Under the pieces are notes generated by a model. That model ran no database searches. It worked only from the letters and a program-made list of their open reading frames with translations, and was not told the DNA's origin. The translations under genes and the position numbers were made by a program. From Neisseriaceae bacterium CLB008 (lineage in GTDB: Bacteria; Pseudomonadota; Gammaproteobacteria; Burkholderiales; Neisseriaceae), in NCBI GenBank assembly GCA_041228285.1, contig CP166133.1, forward strand, positions 496,001 through 560,000: 64,000 bases of DNA, read 5' to 3'. Shown one piece after another: positions 54,877-64,000 of the stretch (its first letter is position 1; each line of letters starts with the position of its first letter).

Positions 54877-56145
54877 ATGACAAAAAAACTTCAATACTGC
54901 TCGTTTTGCGGTAAATCTGAAAACGAAGTTCAAAATTTAATTCAGGGTAAAGACAGCTGCATTTGTAACGAATGTATTTCTGCATGTAGCGTTTTGTTTA
55001 ATCAAGACGCCGAAGGCGCCCCTAAAGCAGCGGCTAAGGCCGGCGTGGGCGTGGCCGCTGTGGAAGAAGCTGAAGTAGACTTCGCCAGCCTGCCGACGCC
55101 AGAGCAAATCGTGGGCAGCTTGGATGAGCACGTCATCGGCCAAACCGATGCTAAGAAAGCCTTAGCGGTCGCTGTGTACAATCACTATAAACGCTTGCAT
55201 CATCCTGACGCCAAAAAAAGCGGCGTGGAGCTGTCGAAAAGTAACATCTTGCTGATCGGCCCCACTGGCTCGGGTAAAACCCTGCTGGCCCAAACCTTGG
55301 CGCGTAAGCTAGACGTACCGTTTGTGATGGCCGATGCCACCACGTTGACTGAAGCGGGCTACGTGGGCGAAGACGTGGAACAAATCATCACCAAGCTGTT
55401 GGCCACCTGCGATTTTAATGTTGATAAGGCGCAGCGCGGCATTGTCTACATTGACGAGATTGACAAAATTTCGCGCAAGAGTGACAACCCTTCGATTACC
55501 CGAGACGTGTCGGGTGAGGGCGTGCAGCAGGCTTTATTGAAGCTGATCGAAGGCACGGTGGCTTCGGTGCCGCCTCAAGGTGGGCGTAAGCACCCGAACC
55601 AAGAATTTATTCAGGTCGACACCACCAATATCTTATTCATCTGTGGGGGTGCGTTTGCTGGCCTAGACAAGGTGATTCGTCGTCGTTCAGAGAAGGGCGG
55701 TATTGGCTTTGGTGCCGAAATCGTCAGCAAAGACGAACGGGCAGACATCAGCGCCTTGTTTAAAACCGTTGAGCCTGAAGATTTGATTCAATTTGGTTTG
55801 ATTCCAGAGTTAATCGGTCGTTTGCCGGTCTTGACGACTTTGGCCGAGCTGGATGAAGAAGCGCTGGTGAACATCTTGACCCAGCCTAAGAATGCGCTGG
55901 TGAAGCAGTATCAAGCGTTGTTCGCTATGGATGGGGTTGAGCTAGAGATCTTGCCTTCGGCCTTGAAAGCCGTGGCCAAGCTGGCCATGGCGCGTAAAAC
56001 CGGTGCCCGTGGTCTGCGTTCGATTTTAGAGCGCTCGCTGATGAACACCATGTATGCCTTGCCAACGTTGAAAAACGTGAAAAAAGTAGTGATTAATGAG
56101 CAAGTCATCAATGAAGGTGTTGAACCTGAAATCGTTTATGAGTAG
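54877..56145 (+). CDS. clpX: ATP-dependent Clp protease ATP-binding subunit ClpX
   Basis: A 422-residue AAA+ unfoldase partner of ClpP. The N-terminal zinc-binding domain has CSFCGKSE and CICNECI (residues 8-37). Walker A is GPTGSGKT near 128, Walker B is [10 protein letters not shown] near 190, the ClpP-docking IGF loop (GGIGFGAE) is near 276, and sensor 2 is TGARGLRSI near 373. It directly follows clpP and ends in a terminator of its own. Confidence 0.97.
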   Translation: MTKKLQYCSFCGKSENEVQNLIQGKDSCICNECISACSVLFNQDAEGAPKAAAKAGVGVAAVEEAEVDFASLPTPEQIVGSLDEHVIGQTDAKKALAVAVYNHYKRLHHPDAKKSGVELSKSNILLIGPTGSGKTLLAQTLARKLDVPFVMADATTLTEAGYVGEDVEQIITKLLATCDFNVDKAQRGIVYIDEIDKISRKSDNPSITRDVSGEGVQQALLKLIEGTVASVPPQGGRKHPNQEFIQVDTTNILFICGGAFAGLDKVIRRRSEKGGIGFGAEIVSKDERADISALFKTVEPEDLIQFGLIPELIGRLPVLTTLAELDEEALVNILTQPKNALVKQYQALFAMDGVELEILPSALKAVAKLAMARKTGARGLRSILERSLMNTMYALPTLKNVKKVVINEQVINEGVEPEIVYE

Positions 56146-56183
56146 TCTATAGCCATAGGTTGCTGCATACGCAAGGTAAGGTT

Positions 56184-56214
56184 AAAGGCCGTCTATGATT
56201 AGACGGCCTTTTTT
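56184..56214 (+). terminator. Terminator after clpX
   Basis: AAAGGCCGTCT and AGACGGCCTTT form an 11-bp stem with loop ATGATT, followed by T residues. The arms share GGCCGTCT with the Neisseria uptake sequence but lack its GAA end. Confidence 0.9.
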
Positions 56215-56233
56215 ATGGATTTACACTGGGGTG

Positions 56234-56259
56234 CTTGAAATATTTTGTTTTGAGCCCAT
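56234..56259 (+). promoter_or_regulatory. Heat-shock (sigma-32) type promoter of lon
   Basis: CTTGAA (56234-56239), 14 bases, GCCCAT (56254-56259) matches the sigma-32 consensus CTTGAA-N13-15-CCCCAT at 11 of 12 positions. The predicted start near 56267 is about 27 bases upstream of the lon ATG. Confidence 0.65.
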
Positions 56260-56293
56260 GTAAAGCATCAAACATACTAATTAAGGTACTTAA

Positions 56294-58777
56294 ATGGCGA
56301 AAAAACAACCTGACAATATCAACATTATGACGCTGCCTATGCTGCCGCTGCGTGATGTGGTGGTGTACCCACACATGGTGATTCCTTTGTTTGTGGGTCG
56401 TGAAAAGTCGATTGCGGCGCTAGAAGAAGCCATGGCACAGTCGTTGCCGGTATTCTTGTTGGCCCAGCGTCAAGCCAGTTCGGAAGATCCGAGTGCCGAA
56501 GAATTGTACGAGTTGGGCACCTTGGCGACGGTTCTACAAATGCTGAAGCTGCCTGACGGCACCGTCAAGGTGTTGGTCGAAGGCTTGCAGCGCGCCGAAG
56601 TCAAAGGCATTGACAAAAATGACGACTATTTTGTCGCCCACGTTGAACCTGTTGACCTCGATGAGGAAGACAGTCAAGAAATTGAGGCCTTGCGCCGCGC
56701 TTTGCTGACTCAGTTCGATCAGTTTGTGAAGCTGAATAAAAAAATCCCGGCAGAAGTGCTGTCGACCATCACCAGCATTGTGCCCAACGGTCAGCTGGCC
56801 GACACCATTGCTGCCCACCTACAGCTGAAGCTAGAACAGCGCCAAGAAGTGTTGGAAGTGGTGGACGTGGCCAAGCGCCTAGAACACCTATTGCAGCAGC
56901 TGGAAGAAGAAATAGACATCCTCCAAGTGGAAAAACGCATCCGCGGTCGCGTGAAGCGCCAAATGGAAAAATCGCAGCGCGAATACTATTTGAACGAGCA
57001 GGTGAAGGCGATTCAAAAAGAATTGGGCGACGATGAAGGACAGGGCGAATTAGACGCCTTGGAAGAGAAAATCAATAGCCGTGGCTTGAGTAAAGAAGCC
57101 AAAGAAAAAACCATGGCTGAGTTGAAAAAACTCAAAATGATGCCGGCTATGTCCGCTGAAGCCACCGTGGTGCGCAACTACATCGACACCGTCGTGGATT
57201 TGCCATGGAAAAAGAAAAGCAAGGTCAATAAAGACATTGCCGAGGCTCAGCTGGTGTTAGACGCCGACCATTATGGTTTGGATAAAATCAAAGAACGCAT
57301 TTTAGAATATTTGGCGGTGCAAAAGCGCGTCGACAAGCTTAAAGGCCCGATCTTGTGCCTGGTAGGGCCGCCAGGGGTGGGTAAAACCTCTTTGGGTGAG
57401 TCGATTGCCCGCGCCACGGGGCGTAAGTTTGTGCGCATGGCCTTAGGCGGCGTGCGGGATGAAAGCGAAATTCGCGGCCACCGCCGTACCTATATTGGCT
57501 CTATGCCGGGCAAAATTTTGCAAAACATGACTAAGGTGGGCGTGAAAAACCCCTTATTCTTGTTGGACGAGATCGACAAAATGGGCCAAGATTTCCGTGG
57601 TGATCCTGCCAGTGCCTTGCTTGAGGTACTGGATCCAGAACAAAACCACGCCTTTGTCGACCACTACGCCGAGGTTGATTACGACTTGTCGGACGTGATG
57701 TTCATCGCCACGTCTAACTCAATGGACATTCCGCCGGCGCTGCTGGACCGAATGGAAGTGATTCGTCTGTCGGGCTATACCGAAGACGAAAAGGTGAATA
57801 TCGCCATGCGCTATTTGGTACCGAAGCAGTTGGGCGCCAATGGCGTGAAGGCAGACGAAGCCGTCATCACCGAAGAAGCGGTGCGCGACATCGTGCGCTA
57901 CTACACGCGTGAAGCGGGCGTGCGTTCATTGGATCGTGAAGTGGCCAAAATTTGCCGTAAGATTGTGACCCAGCAGCTGTTGGCCGAAGAGTTGGCCAGC
58001 GCCAAAGCTAAGGATGCCAAGGCGAAAGCTGGTAAAACCAAGGCCAGCGCCGCTAAGGTAAAAGCGGTGAAGGTGACGGCTAAAAACCTGCATGACTTCT
58101 TGGGCGTGCGTCGCTTTGATTTTGGCGTGGCTGAAGATGAAAACCGCGTCGGTCAGGTGACCGGCTTGGCCTGGACAGAAGTGGGTGGTGAACTCTTGAC
58201 CATTGAGGCCGCGGCCTTAAAAGGCAAGGGACAGATTGTGCGCACCGGTAAGCTAGGCGACGTGATGCAAGAGTCCATTACCGCTGCTTTAAGCGTGGTG
58301 CGTTCACGCGCCGAACGTTTGGGCATCGCGCCAGACTTTTATGAAAAGCACGACATCCACGTGCACGTGCCAGAAGGCGCGACGCCTAAGGATGGCCCGA
58401 GCGCAGGCTCAGGCATGACGGTGGCGCTGGTGTCGGCCCTAACCGGCATTCCGGTACGCGCCGATGTCGCCATGACCGGTGAAATCACTTTACGTGGCGA
58501 AGTATTGCCTATTGGCGGCCTCAAAGAGAAGCTGTTGGCGGCCATCCGTGGCGGCATTAAACACGTGTTGATTCCGAAGGACAATATGAAGGATTTGGAA
58601 GACATTCCAAAAAACGTTCAGACTGAATTAACCATTCATCCGGTCAAATGGATTGATGAAGTGTTGCTGTTAAGCCTCGAGCGTCAGCCAGAACCTTGGG
58701 TGACAACGGAGATTGTCGACAATAATGGCGGCGAATCAGTGTTAAAAAGTGTTGTATCTGAGACACCAAAACATTGA
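56294..58777 (+). CDS. lon: ATP-dependent protease Lon
   Basis: An 827-residue single-chain AAA+ protease. The N-terminal substrate domain (about 12-210) starts [15 protein letters not shown]. Walker A is GPPGVGKT near 358, Walker B is FLLDEIDKM near 420. The catalytic Ser-Lys dyad is in [11 protein letters not shown] near 700 and [10 protein letters not shown] near 743. Between the AAA+ lid and the protease domain is a Lys/Ala-rich stretch (about residues 573-598, beginning [19 protein letters not shown]) that E. coli Lon lacks. A sigma-32-like promoter lies upstream, and the gene follows clpX across a terminator. Confidence 0.97.
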   Translation: MAKKQPDNINIMTLPMLPLRDVVVYPHMVIPLFVGREKSIAALEEAMAQSLPVFLLAQRQASSEDPSAEELYELGTLATVLQMLKLPDGTVKVLVEGLQRAEVKGIDKNDDYFVAHVEPVDLDEEDSQEIEALRRALLTQFDQFVKLNKKIPAEVLSTITSIVPNGQLADTIAAHLQLKLEQRQEVLEVVDVAKRLEHLLQQLEEEIDILQVEKRIRGRVKRQMEKSQREYYLNEQVKAIQKELGDDEGQGELDALEEKINSRGLSKEAKEKTMAELKKLKMMPAMSAEATVVRNYIDTVVDLPWKKKSKVNKDIAEAQLVLDADHYGLDKIKERILEYLAVQKRVDKLKGPILCLVGPPGVGKTSLGESIARATGRKFVRMALGGVRDESEIRGHRRTYIGSMPGKILQNMTKVGVKNPLFLLDEIDKMGQDFRGDPASALLEVLDPEQNHAFVDHYAEVDYDLSDVMFIATSNSMDIPPALLDRMEVIRLSGYTEDEKVNIAMRYLVPKQLGANGVKADEAVITEEAVRDIVRYYTREAGVRSLDREVAKICRKIVTQQLLAEELASAKAKDAKAKAGKTKASAAKVKAVKVTAKNLHDFLGVRRFDFGVAEDENRVGQVTGLAWTEVGGELLTIEAAALKGKGQIVRTGKLGDVMQESITAALSVVRSRAERLGIAPDFYEKHDIHVHVPEGATPKDGPSAGSGMTVALVSALTGIPVRADVAMTGEITLRGEVLPIGGLKEKLLAAIRGGIKHVLIPKDNMKDLEDIPKNVQTELTIHPVKWIDEVLLLSLERQPEPWVTTEIVDNNGGESVLKSVVSETPKH

Positions 58778-58846
58778 AAATAAGCCATATTTTGGCCTAA
58801 AACCGTGGTTTTTACGGTTAAGACGGGTAAAGCAGCGTTGTGGCGC

Positions 58847-58875
58847 TTGACACTGGAATTTCAGACTTGTTATAA
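58847..58875 (+). promoter_or_regulatory. Strong sigma-70 promoter of the HU gene
   Basis: TTGACA (58847-58852), 17 bases, TTATAA (58870-58875). It fits the high expression expected for HU. Confidence 0.7.
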
Positions 58876-58955
58876 AAGCTTTGGCACGGCGAGAAACGGT
58901 TTTGGAGAACACGATTCTCGCTTCCCCATTGTTTAATAATAGAAAAGGATTTTCT

Positions 58956-59225
58956 GTGAACAAGTCTGAATTAATTGATGCAATTGCACAAGAAGCTGGG
59001 CTTTCAAAAGTTGCTGCGGGGAAAGCCTTAGATGGAACGATTAAAGCCGTGACTGAAGCTTTGAAAAAAGACAACACGGTGACTTTGGTTGGTTTTGGTA
59101 CGTTCTACGTAGGCAATCGTGCTAAACGCAGCGGTCGTAATCCTAAAACCGGTGCCGCGATTACGATTCCTGCGGCTCGCTTGCCAAAATTCCGTGCAGG
59201 TAAAGCATTGAAAGACGCGCTGTAG
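58956..59225 (+). CDS. hupB: DNA-binding protein HU
   Basis: An 89-residue histone-like protein that binds and bends DNA as a dimer. The family pattern is clear: [17 protein letters not shown] at the start, [18 protein letters not shown] (the DNA-binding arm, with the signature region near residues 45-63) and [12 protein letters not shown] at the end. Translation starts at GTG 58956 with AAAAGGA upstream. A longer frame beginning at 58881 lies in the leader and is rejected. The position after lon and before ppiD matches other Neisseriales and betaproteobacteria. Confidence 0.95.
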   Translation: MNKSELIDAIAQEAGLSKVAAGKALDGTIKAVTEALKKDNTVTLVGFGTFYVGNRAKRSGRNPKTGAAITIPAARLPKFRAGKALKDAL

Positions 59226-59248
59226 GTCTAAAATTAAGTTTTCGAAGG

Positions 59249-59279
59249 AAAAGGTGGACTGAATGTTCACCTTTTTTTT
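59249..59279 (+). terminator. Terminator after hupB
   Basis: AAAAGGTGGAC and GTTCACCTTTT pair with one G-T and loop TGAAT, followed by a T-run. Confidence 0.85.
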
Positions 59280-59336
59280 GTATTTGACGGTAAAATGACC
59301 GTTCTTGTGATCAACCAATATTGAATAGATATCGCT

Positions 59337-61172
59337 ATGTTTGATGCTGTAAGAAAATTTAACACACCAGCCAAAATCCTATTGGGTTTTGTGGCGCTGA
59401 CGTTTGTGGGGTTTGGTGCCACATCTTTAACCGGGGGCGAGCCTTATATTGCCAAAGTGGGCGACCAAGCCGTGACCGAAGGGGACATTCGCCAGGCTTT
59501 AGAACGCCTAGGTGAGGTCGGTACGCCTGAAGTGAAGGAAGGCATATACGCGAGCTTATTGCGCCGCGCCTACCTAATTGCAGGCGCCGAGAAAATGGGC
59601 GTGACGGTGTCGATCGAACAAATCAAGCAGGCCATCGTACAGGAAGAAACCTTCCGCGATGAAAATGGCTTTAACGAAGAGCTGTATCAGAATTATTTGC
59701 AGCAGCAACGCATGACCGAAACCCAGTTGATCGAACAGCTGCGTAAAGAGTTTGCCTTGAATTCTGTATTGAGCATGGTGCAGGCCGGCCAGATTGTCAG
59801 CGATGCCCAAGCCAGCCAAGTGGCCAATATTTGGAATGCTCGCTACACCTTACGTACCGCCGTGATTGATCCGCGTGCGTTTGCCGCCGAGGTGGCCGTA
59901 GACGACGCTAAGCTAAACGCCTACTACACCGAACACAAAGCGCAGTATGTCTTGCCTTTAGCGGTGAAAATGAGCAGCGTGGCCTTGACGCCTGAGTCGG
60001 TACAAAGCAAGGTCAGCGTCAGCGATGAAGAGCTGAAAAAATACTACGATGAACATGTGAACCAAATGTTCCAACCGGAGCGTCGCGTGTCGCACATTCT
60101 GTTGGCGTTTGCCGATGAAACGCCAGAAGCTAAAGCCGCAGCCAAGAAAAAGGCTGAAGCGGTGTTGAAAGAAGCCAAGGCCAATCCAAGCCAGTTTGCG
60201 GCTTTGGCTCAAAAGCATTCTGATGATCCTGGTTCGGCTGCCAACGGCGGCGACCTAGATTACTTCGGTAAAAACGGCATGATGGTGAAGCCGTTTGAGG
60301 ATGCCGCATTTAGCTTGGCCAAAGGCCAAGTCAGCGATTTGGTGGAAACTCAGTTTGGCTACCACATCTTGTTGGTGACCGACATCAAGCAGGCGCCTAG
60401 CTTTGACGGTTTAAAAGCCGAATTGACCCAAAAACTACGTCAGGAAAAAGCGCAAAAGCTGGTGCACGCAGAGCGTGAACAGCTGTCTGAGCTGGCCTTT
60501 AATAACAACAAGGATTTAAAACCCGTGGCTGAAAAGCTGGGCCTGACGGTACGTACGGAAGACGCTTGGTTAACAGAAGCTGAAGCCAAGGCTCAGGGCA
60601 TGCCTGAAGCGTTGATTACGGCCTTGTTCTCTGATGACGTGGTCAAGCAGAAGTTTAACTCTGAGCCGATTGATTTGCCTGATGGCTCTGTAGTGGTGGT
60701 GCGTGCGCAAGACGTACGGCCTAAGACGGAGCAAACCTTGGCTCAGGTGAAAGACCAAGTGCGTGCGGCTTATGTGGCGCAAGAGGCTGAAAAACTAGCT
60801 GCAGCGCGTGCGGTTGACGTGGCCAAGCGTTTACAAAAGGGTGAAACGGTGGCCTTGAACTGGATGCCGGCTCAAACCATCGCGGGTAGCGACATTCAGA
60901 AGCAGTTCCCTGAAGCCGCGGCTCAGCAGGTGTTGAGACTGGGCAGTAGCTTGAAGCAGCCTGCTTATTTGAATATGGATTTCCAAGGCCAAAACTTGAT
61001 CATCAAAGTAGAAGGCATTACCGTGCCTGAATTAAGCGATGAAGATAAGGCTAAGGATAAAGGCATGTTGGCTGAGCTACGCGCCAATGATGTTTTGAGC
61101 AGCTATTTGGCTTACTTAGAGCGGACGGTGAAAGCCAAAGGCGGTACGCAGAAGTTGAGCGACGCTGAGTAA
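59337..61172 (+). CDS. ppiD: Peptidyl-prolyl isomerase/chaperone PpiD
   Basis: A 611-residue inner-membrane-anchored periplasmic chaperone that helps newly exported proteins fold. One N-terminal TM helix (residues 13-31, ILLGFVALTFVGFGATSL) is followed by the SurA-N-like helical domain (about 40-200) and the parvulin domain (about 248-350: RRVSHILLAF, FAALAQKHSDDPGSAANGGDL, FGYHILLV). A C-terminal domain typical of PpiD follows. The start at ATG 59337 is 111 bases after hupB and beyond its terminator. Homologues sit at the same place in many proteobacteria. Confidence 0.93.
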   Translation: MFDAVRKFNTPAKILLGFVALTFVGFGATSLTGGEPYIAKVGDQAVTEGDIRQALERLGEVGTPEVKEGIYASLLRRAYLIAGAEKMGVTVSIEQIKQAIVQEETFRDENGFNEELYQNYLQQQRMTETQLIEQLRKEFALNSVLSMVQAGQIVSDAQASQVANIWNARYTLRTAVIDPRAFAAEVAVDDAKLNAYYTEHKAQYVLPLAVKMSSVALTPESVQSKVSVSDEELKKYYDEHVNQMFQPERRVSHILLAFADETPEAKAAAKKKAEAVLKEAKANPSQFAALAQKHSDDPGSAANGGDLDYFGKNGMMVKPFEDAAFSLAKGQVSDLVETQFGYHILLVTDIKQAPSFDGLKAELTQKLRQEKAQKLVHAEREQLSELAFNNNKDLKPVAEKLGLTVRTEDAWLTEAEAKAQGMPEALITALFSDDVVKQKFNSEPIDLPDGSVVVVRAQDVRPKTEQTLAQVKDQVRAAYVAQEAEKLAAARAVDVAKRLQKGETVALNWMPAQTIAGSDIQKQFPEAAAQQVLRLGSSLKQPAYLNMDFQGQNLIIKVEGITVPELSDEDKAKDKGMLAELRANDVLSSYLAYLERTVKAKGGTQKLSDAE

Positions 61173-61178
61173 GTCTAT

Positions 61179-61206
61179 TGCGTTACTGGCCTAGGCCAGT
61201 AACGCA
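61179..61206. repeat. Perfect 28-base palindrome after ppiD
   Basis: TGCGTTACTGGCCT (61179-61192) is followed directly by its exact reverse complement (61193-61206), with no loop. It precedes a separate terminator by six bases. It may be a cruciform site, operator or second transcript hairpin. Confidence 0.75.
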
Positions 61207-61211
61207 GCCAC

Positions 61212-61246
61212 AAAAAAAGCGAAGTCTGATGACTTCGCTTTTTTTT
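61212..61246. terminator. Bidirectional terminator between ppiD and sodB
   Basis: A seven-A run plus GCGAAGTC pairs with GACTTCGC plus a T-run, giving a 15-bp stem with loop TGAT. It works for both convergent genes. Confidence 0.92.
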
Positions 61247-61260
61247 ATGGTTTGCTGAGA

Positions 61261-61842
61261 TTAGGCAGCAAAGCGTTTCGCTACTTCAGCCCAGTTAACC
61301 AAAGCCCAGAAGCCAGCTAGGTAGTTAGGACGGCTGTTGCGGTAGTCGATGTAGTAGGCATGTTCCCATACGTCACAGGTCAACACTGGGGTTTGTTCCG
61401 TAGTCAAAGGCGTCGCGGCGTTGCTGGTAGACGCAAGGTCTAGGCTGCCGTCTGCATTTTTAACCAACCAAGCCCAGCCAGAACCGAAGGTGCCAGCGGC
61501 GCAGGTGTTGAATGCGGTTTGGAATTCAGCAAAAGAACCCCATTTGGCATTGATGGCGTCGGCTAGGGCGCCAGTAGGCTCGCCACCTGCGTTAGGGGCA
61601 AGGCTTAACCAGTAGAAGGTGTGGTTCCAAGTTTGGGCTGCGTTATTGAACACGCCACCAGAAGATTTCTTAACGATGTCTTCTAGGCTCATGTTTTCAA
61701 ACTCAGTGCCTTTGATTTGGTTGTTCAGGTTGGTGATGTAGGTTTGGTGATGCTTACCGTAGTGGTATTCTAAAGTTTCTTTAGAAATGTGTGGCTCAAG
61801 TGCATCTAATGCATAAGGTAATTCTGGTAGTTTGTGTTCCAT
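61261..61842 (-). CDS. sodB: Iron superoxide dismutase
   Basis: A 193-residue cytoplasmic superoxide dismutase. The four metal ligands are His27, His74, Asp157 and His161 ([12 protein letters not shown]). Gln70 in NNAAQTWNH is the residue typical of iron rather than manganese enzymes. AAGGAG precedes ATG 61842. It converges on ppiD across a bidirectional terminator and is divergent from dnaB. The Fe assignment rests on Gln70 and overall similarity; cambialistic use cannot be excluded. Confidence 0.95.
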   Translation of the reverse strand: MEHKLPELPYALDALEPHISKETLEYHYGKHHQTYITNLNNQIKGTEFENMSLEDIVKKSSGGVFNNAAQTWNHTFYWLSLAPNAGGEPTGALADAINAKWGSFAEFQTAFNTCAAGTFGSGWAWLVKNADGSLDLASTSNAATPLTTEQTPVLTCDVWEHAYYIDYRNSRPNYLAGFWALVNWAEVAKRFAA

Positions 61843-62050
61843 AGTATAAGCTCCTTATGGTGTCATTGTTAGTAAAGTGCGCTAAAAGTAACTATGCCTG
61901 ATAGTGTACTCGATTTACGCTATTTAGGCGATTATATCTTGATATCCATCAAATTAGTAAAAGCAATAAACCCTAGTGTAAATAGGGGTACTTAGGCGGG
62001 GAACAGTGTTAAAATAGCCTTTTGGACGCATGCTGAATAAAGAGGGTGGG

Positions 62051-63454
62051 ATGGACGACAGTGATTTAATGGTAGAAGGTAGGGATGACTTAGGTCTGCG
62101 GGTGCCGCCTAACTCTTTAGAAGCAGAGCAGTCGGTATTGGGCGGCCTATTGTTGGATAATTCGGCTTGGGAGCGCATTGCTGGGATTGCCAACGAGCAC
62201 GACTTTTATCGCCAAGAACACCGCATTATTTTTAATGCGATTGAAAAATTATTAGAACAATCTCGTCCTGCTGACGTGGTGACGGTGAAGGAAGCGTTGG
62301 AAAGCGCCGGCAACATCGGTAATGTGGGTGGCCTATCCTATTTGGTGAGTCTGGCTCAAAACACGCCGTCGGCGGCCAATATTCGCCGCTATGCCGAGAT
62401 CGTGCGCGAGCGCTCGGTGATGCGCCAGCTGGTTGAAGTCGGCACGTCGATTGCCGACAGCGCCTATAACCCAGAAGGACGAGACGCCAGCGAATTGCTG
62501 GATGAAGCTGAGAACAAGGTGTTTCGCATCGCTGAAAGCGCTTCGCGTTCGCAGCAGGGCTTTTTGGAAATGCCTAATTTATTGAAAGAGGTGGTTGAGC
62601 GCATCGACAATCTGTATTCGCGCGACAATCCCGATGAGGTCACTGGTGTGCCGACGGGCTTTGTGGACTTGGACGCCAAAACCTCAGGCCTACAGGCGGG
62701 TGACTTAGTGATTGTGGCCGGTCGTCCGTCTATGGGTAAAACCGCCTTCTCGATGAATATTGCCGAACACGTGGCGGTGGAGTGTCACCTGCCGGTGGCG
62801 GTGTTCTCTATGGAGATGGGTGGCACCCAGCTGGTGATGCGGATGCTGGGTTCAGTGGGGCGCTTGGATCAACATGTGCTGCGTACGGGCCGTTTGCAAG
62901 ATGAACACTGGGGCAAGCTCAACGATGCCGTGGTGAAGCTGTCTGACGCGCCAATGTTCATTGATGAAACGCCAGGCTTGACCGCTTTAGAGCTGCGCGC
63001 TCGGGCGCGTCGTTTGGCGCGTAACTATGGCGGCAAGCTGGGCTTGATCGTGATCGACTATTTACAGCTGATGAGCGGCTCGGGCAAGGGCAACGACAAC
63101 CGGGCCTCTGAGCTGGGCGAGATTTCGCGCTCGCTTAAAGGCCTGGCGCGGGAACTACAGGTGCCCGTGATTGCGCTGTCGCAGCTGTCGCGTTCGGTTG
63201 AGCAGCGTACCGATAAACGCCCGATGATGTCTGACTTACGTGAATCAGGCGCAATTGAGCAGGACGCCGACATCATCATCTTTATGTATCGCGATGAGTA
63301 TTACAACGCTGATACCCAGTTTAAGGGCCTGGCTGAGGCCATTATTGGTAAGCACCGTAACGGCCCAACCGGTAAGGTGTATTTATCGTTTGTGGGCATG
63401 TACGCTAAGTTTGAAAATGCGGCCTTACCCGACGGTGGTTGGGAAAGCGAGTAA
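62051..63454 (+). CDS. dnaB: Replicative DNA helicase DnaB
   Basis: A 467-residue hexameric helicase that unwinds DNA at the replication fork. The N-terminal primase-interacting domain starts VPPNSLEAEQSVLGGLLLD. The RecA-like domain has Walker A GRPSMGKTAF near 230, Walker B LIVIDYLQLM near 338 and the C-terminal motif SDLRESGAIEQDAD near 400. There is no intein. ATG 62051 with AGAGGG upstream is preferred over ATG 62030. It is divergent from sodB. Confidence 0.95.
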   Translation: MDDSDLMVEGRDDLGLRVPPNSLEAEQSVLGGLLLDNSAWERIAGIANEHDFYRQEHRIIFNAIEKLLEQSRPADVVTVKEALESAGNIGNVGGLSYLVSLAQNTPSAANIRRYAEIVRERSVMRQLVEVGTSIADSAYNPEGRDASELLDEAENKVFRIAESASRSQQGFLEMPNLLKEVVERIDNLYSRDNPDEVTGVPTGFVDLDAKTSGLQAGDLVIVAGRPSMGKTAFSMNIAEHVAVECHLPVAVFSMEMGGTQLVMRMLGSVGRLDQHVLRTGRLQDEHWGKLNDAVVKLSDAPMFIDETPGLTALELRARARRLARNYGGKLGLIVIDYLQLMSGSGKGNDNRASELGEISRSLKGLARELQVPVIALSQLSRSVEQRTDKRPMMSDLRESGAIEQDADIIIFMYRDEYYNADTQFKGLAEAIIGKHRNGPTGKVYLSFVGMYAKFENAALPDGGWESE

Positions 63455-63462
63455 GACACAAG

Positions 63463-63488
63463 AAAAAACCGACCTAGGTCGGTTTTTT
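63463..63488. terminator. Bidirectional terminator between dnaB and ridA-like gene
   Basis: AAAAAACCGAC-CTAG-GTCGGTTTTTT is a perfect palindrome with A and T runs on both sides, serving two convergent genes. Confidence 0.92.
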
Positions 63489-63506
63489 TGTGGCCGCGGC
63501 CGGCAT

Positions 63507-63995
63507 TTAGGCCTTAGGCACTTTGGCCGCAATCACTTCAATCTCAATCAGCCATTCTGGCATCACCAAGGCCTTAATTTCGAACGCAGAGCGTGCCGGG
63601 GTGTTGGGCTGTGCCTTGGTGCCAAAAAACTGGCTGTAGCCCTTCATGAAGCCGGTAAAGTCCATTTTGTTGCCCTGTTTTGGGTCAGCAACCAAAAAGA
63701 CCTGCATTTTGACCACGTCTTCTAGGCTAAGGCCTAGGTTTTTGAGGTTGCCTTCAATGGCGCGCAAGATATTCACCGTTTGCTGCTCGGTATTGGCACC
63801 ATAGCTGCCGTCGGCTAGCTTAGGCGGCACCACGCCGCTTAAATAATAGGTGGTGGCGCCAGCAGGAATGGTGACGGCGGTGGAGATGGGAAAGTTGGGC
63901 ACCGGTTGGCGCTCAATTTTGGGCGTTTGGGCCAGCGCCAGTGAGCTGGTGAGGGTGAGGCCCAAAGCCGCTAGGGTGAGTGGGGTAGAATGCAT
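63507..63995 (-). CDS. RidA/YjgF-family protein with a signal peptide
   Basis: A 162-residue RidA-family protein. Residues 1-23 (MHSTPLTLAALGLTLTSSLALAQ, cut after ALA) form a signal peptide, so the product is predicted to be periplasmic. The RidA core follows, with the ligand-binding Arg in NTPARSAFEIKAL near 132 and the Glu in LIEIEVIA near 152. Cytoplasmic RidA deaminates reactive enamine/imine intermediates. The periplasmic substrate here is unknown. Only five bases upstream of the start are in the window, so a longer N-terminus cannot be fully ruled out. It converges on dnaB. Confidence 0.85.
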   Translation of the reverse strand: MHSTPLTLAALGLTLTSSLALAQTPKIERQPVPNFPISTAVTIPAGATTYYLSGVVPPKLADGSYGANTEQQTVNILRAIEGNLKNLGLSLEDVVKMQVFLVADPKQGNKMDFTGFMKGYSQFFGTKAQPNTPARSAFEIKALVMPEWLIEIEVIAAKVPKA

Positions 63996-64000
63996 CGATA

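Noticed and set aside
62051-63454. Intein or origin of replication linked to dnaB
   Set aside because: The helicase motifs are uninterrupted, and no DnaA-box cluster was noticed nearby.

Overview
The window looks like a chromosomal segment of a betaproteobacterium in or near the family Neisseriaceae. The 16S gene reads closest to Neisseria-type 16S as I remember it, and the tig-clpP-clpX-lon-hup-ppiD block, the suhB/trmJ pair and the narGHJI-narK-narXL block all fit. No canonical Neisseria DNA uptake sequence was noticed, so a genus outside Neisseria proper is more likely. The family call is an inference from memory, not from a search.

Layout. 1-1.2 kb: the N-terminal part of a YccS-type FUSC membrane protein, leftward. 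1.4-10 kb: a compact fatty-acid degradation locus (PsrA-type TetR regulator, FadE, FadL, a FadB-type fusion enzyme, FadA); the regulator's promoter carries two back-to-back PsrA-like boxes. 10.1-11.3 kb: an exported esterase under a Fur-like box. 11.4-18.4 kb: one complete rrn operon (16S, tRNA-Ile, tRNA-Ala, 23S, 5S) flanked on both sides by the same family of GGTGGGT-type palindromic repeats; the 16S-23S spacer holds a consensus-grade extra promoter and its own boxA. 18.4-23.3 kb: a leftward signalling cluster of a solitary truncated receiver, a LuxR-type response regulator, a histidine pseudokinase (His to Tyr, ATP motifs lost) and a paralogous intact histidine kinase. 23.8-36.8 kb: nitrate respiration (narGHJI), an opposing GntR/FCD regulator, two NarK transporters and NarX-NarL.

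36.8-40.5 kb: leftward membrane protein, phosphoglucomutase/phosphomannomutase, trpD and trpG. 40.7-44.8 kb: a lipoprotein-type class C beta-lactamase, a TonB-dependent receptor with a Fur-like box, and a possible 35-residue membrane peptide. 44.9-50 kb: DUF2798 protein, XRE regulator, ceramidase-like (CREST) membrane protein, SuhB, TrmJ and a DUF1853 protein. 50.2-64 kb: the protein quality-control block (trigger factor, ClpP, ClpX, Lon, HU, PpiD), interrupted between tig and clpP by an aldehyde dehydrogenase and a double SnoaL-like protein, followed by Fe-SOD, DnaB and a RidA-family protein with a signal peptide.

How the parts work together. The fad genes import long-chain fatty acids and carry out the inner steps of beta-oxidation, probably switched on when acyl-CoA releases the PsrA-like repressor. 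The nar genes give nitrate respiration with transport and nitrate sensing. The esterase and TonB receptor are probably both iron-regulated. The most unusual system is the kinase/pseudokinase/regulator/truncated-receiver cluster directly upstream of, and divergent from, narG.
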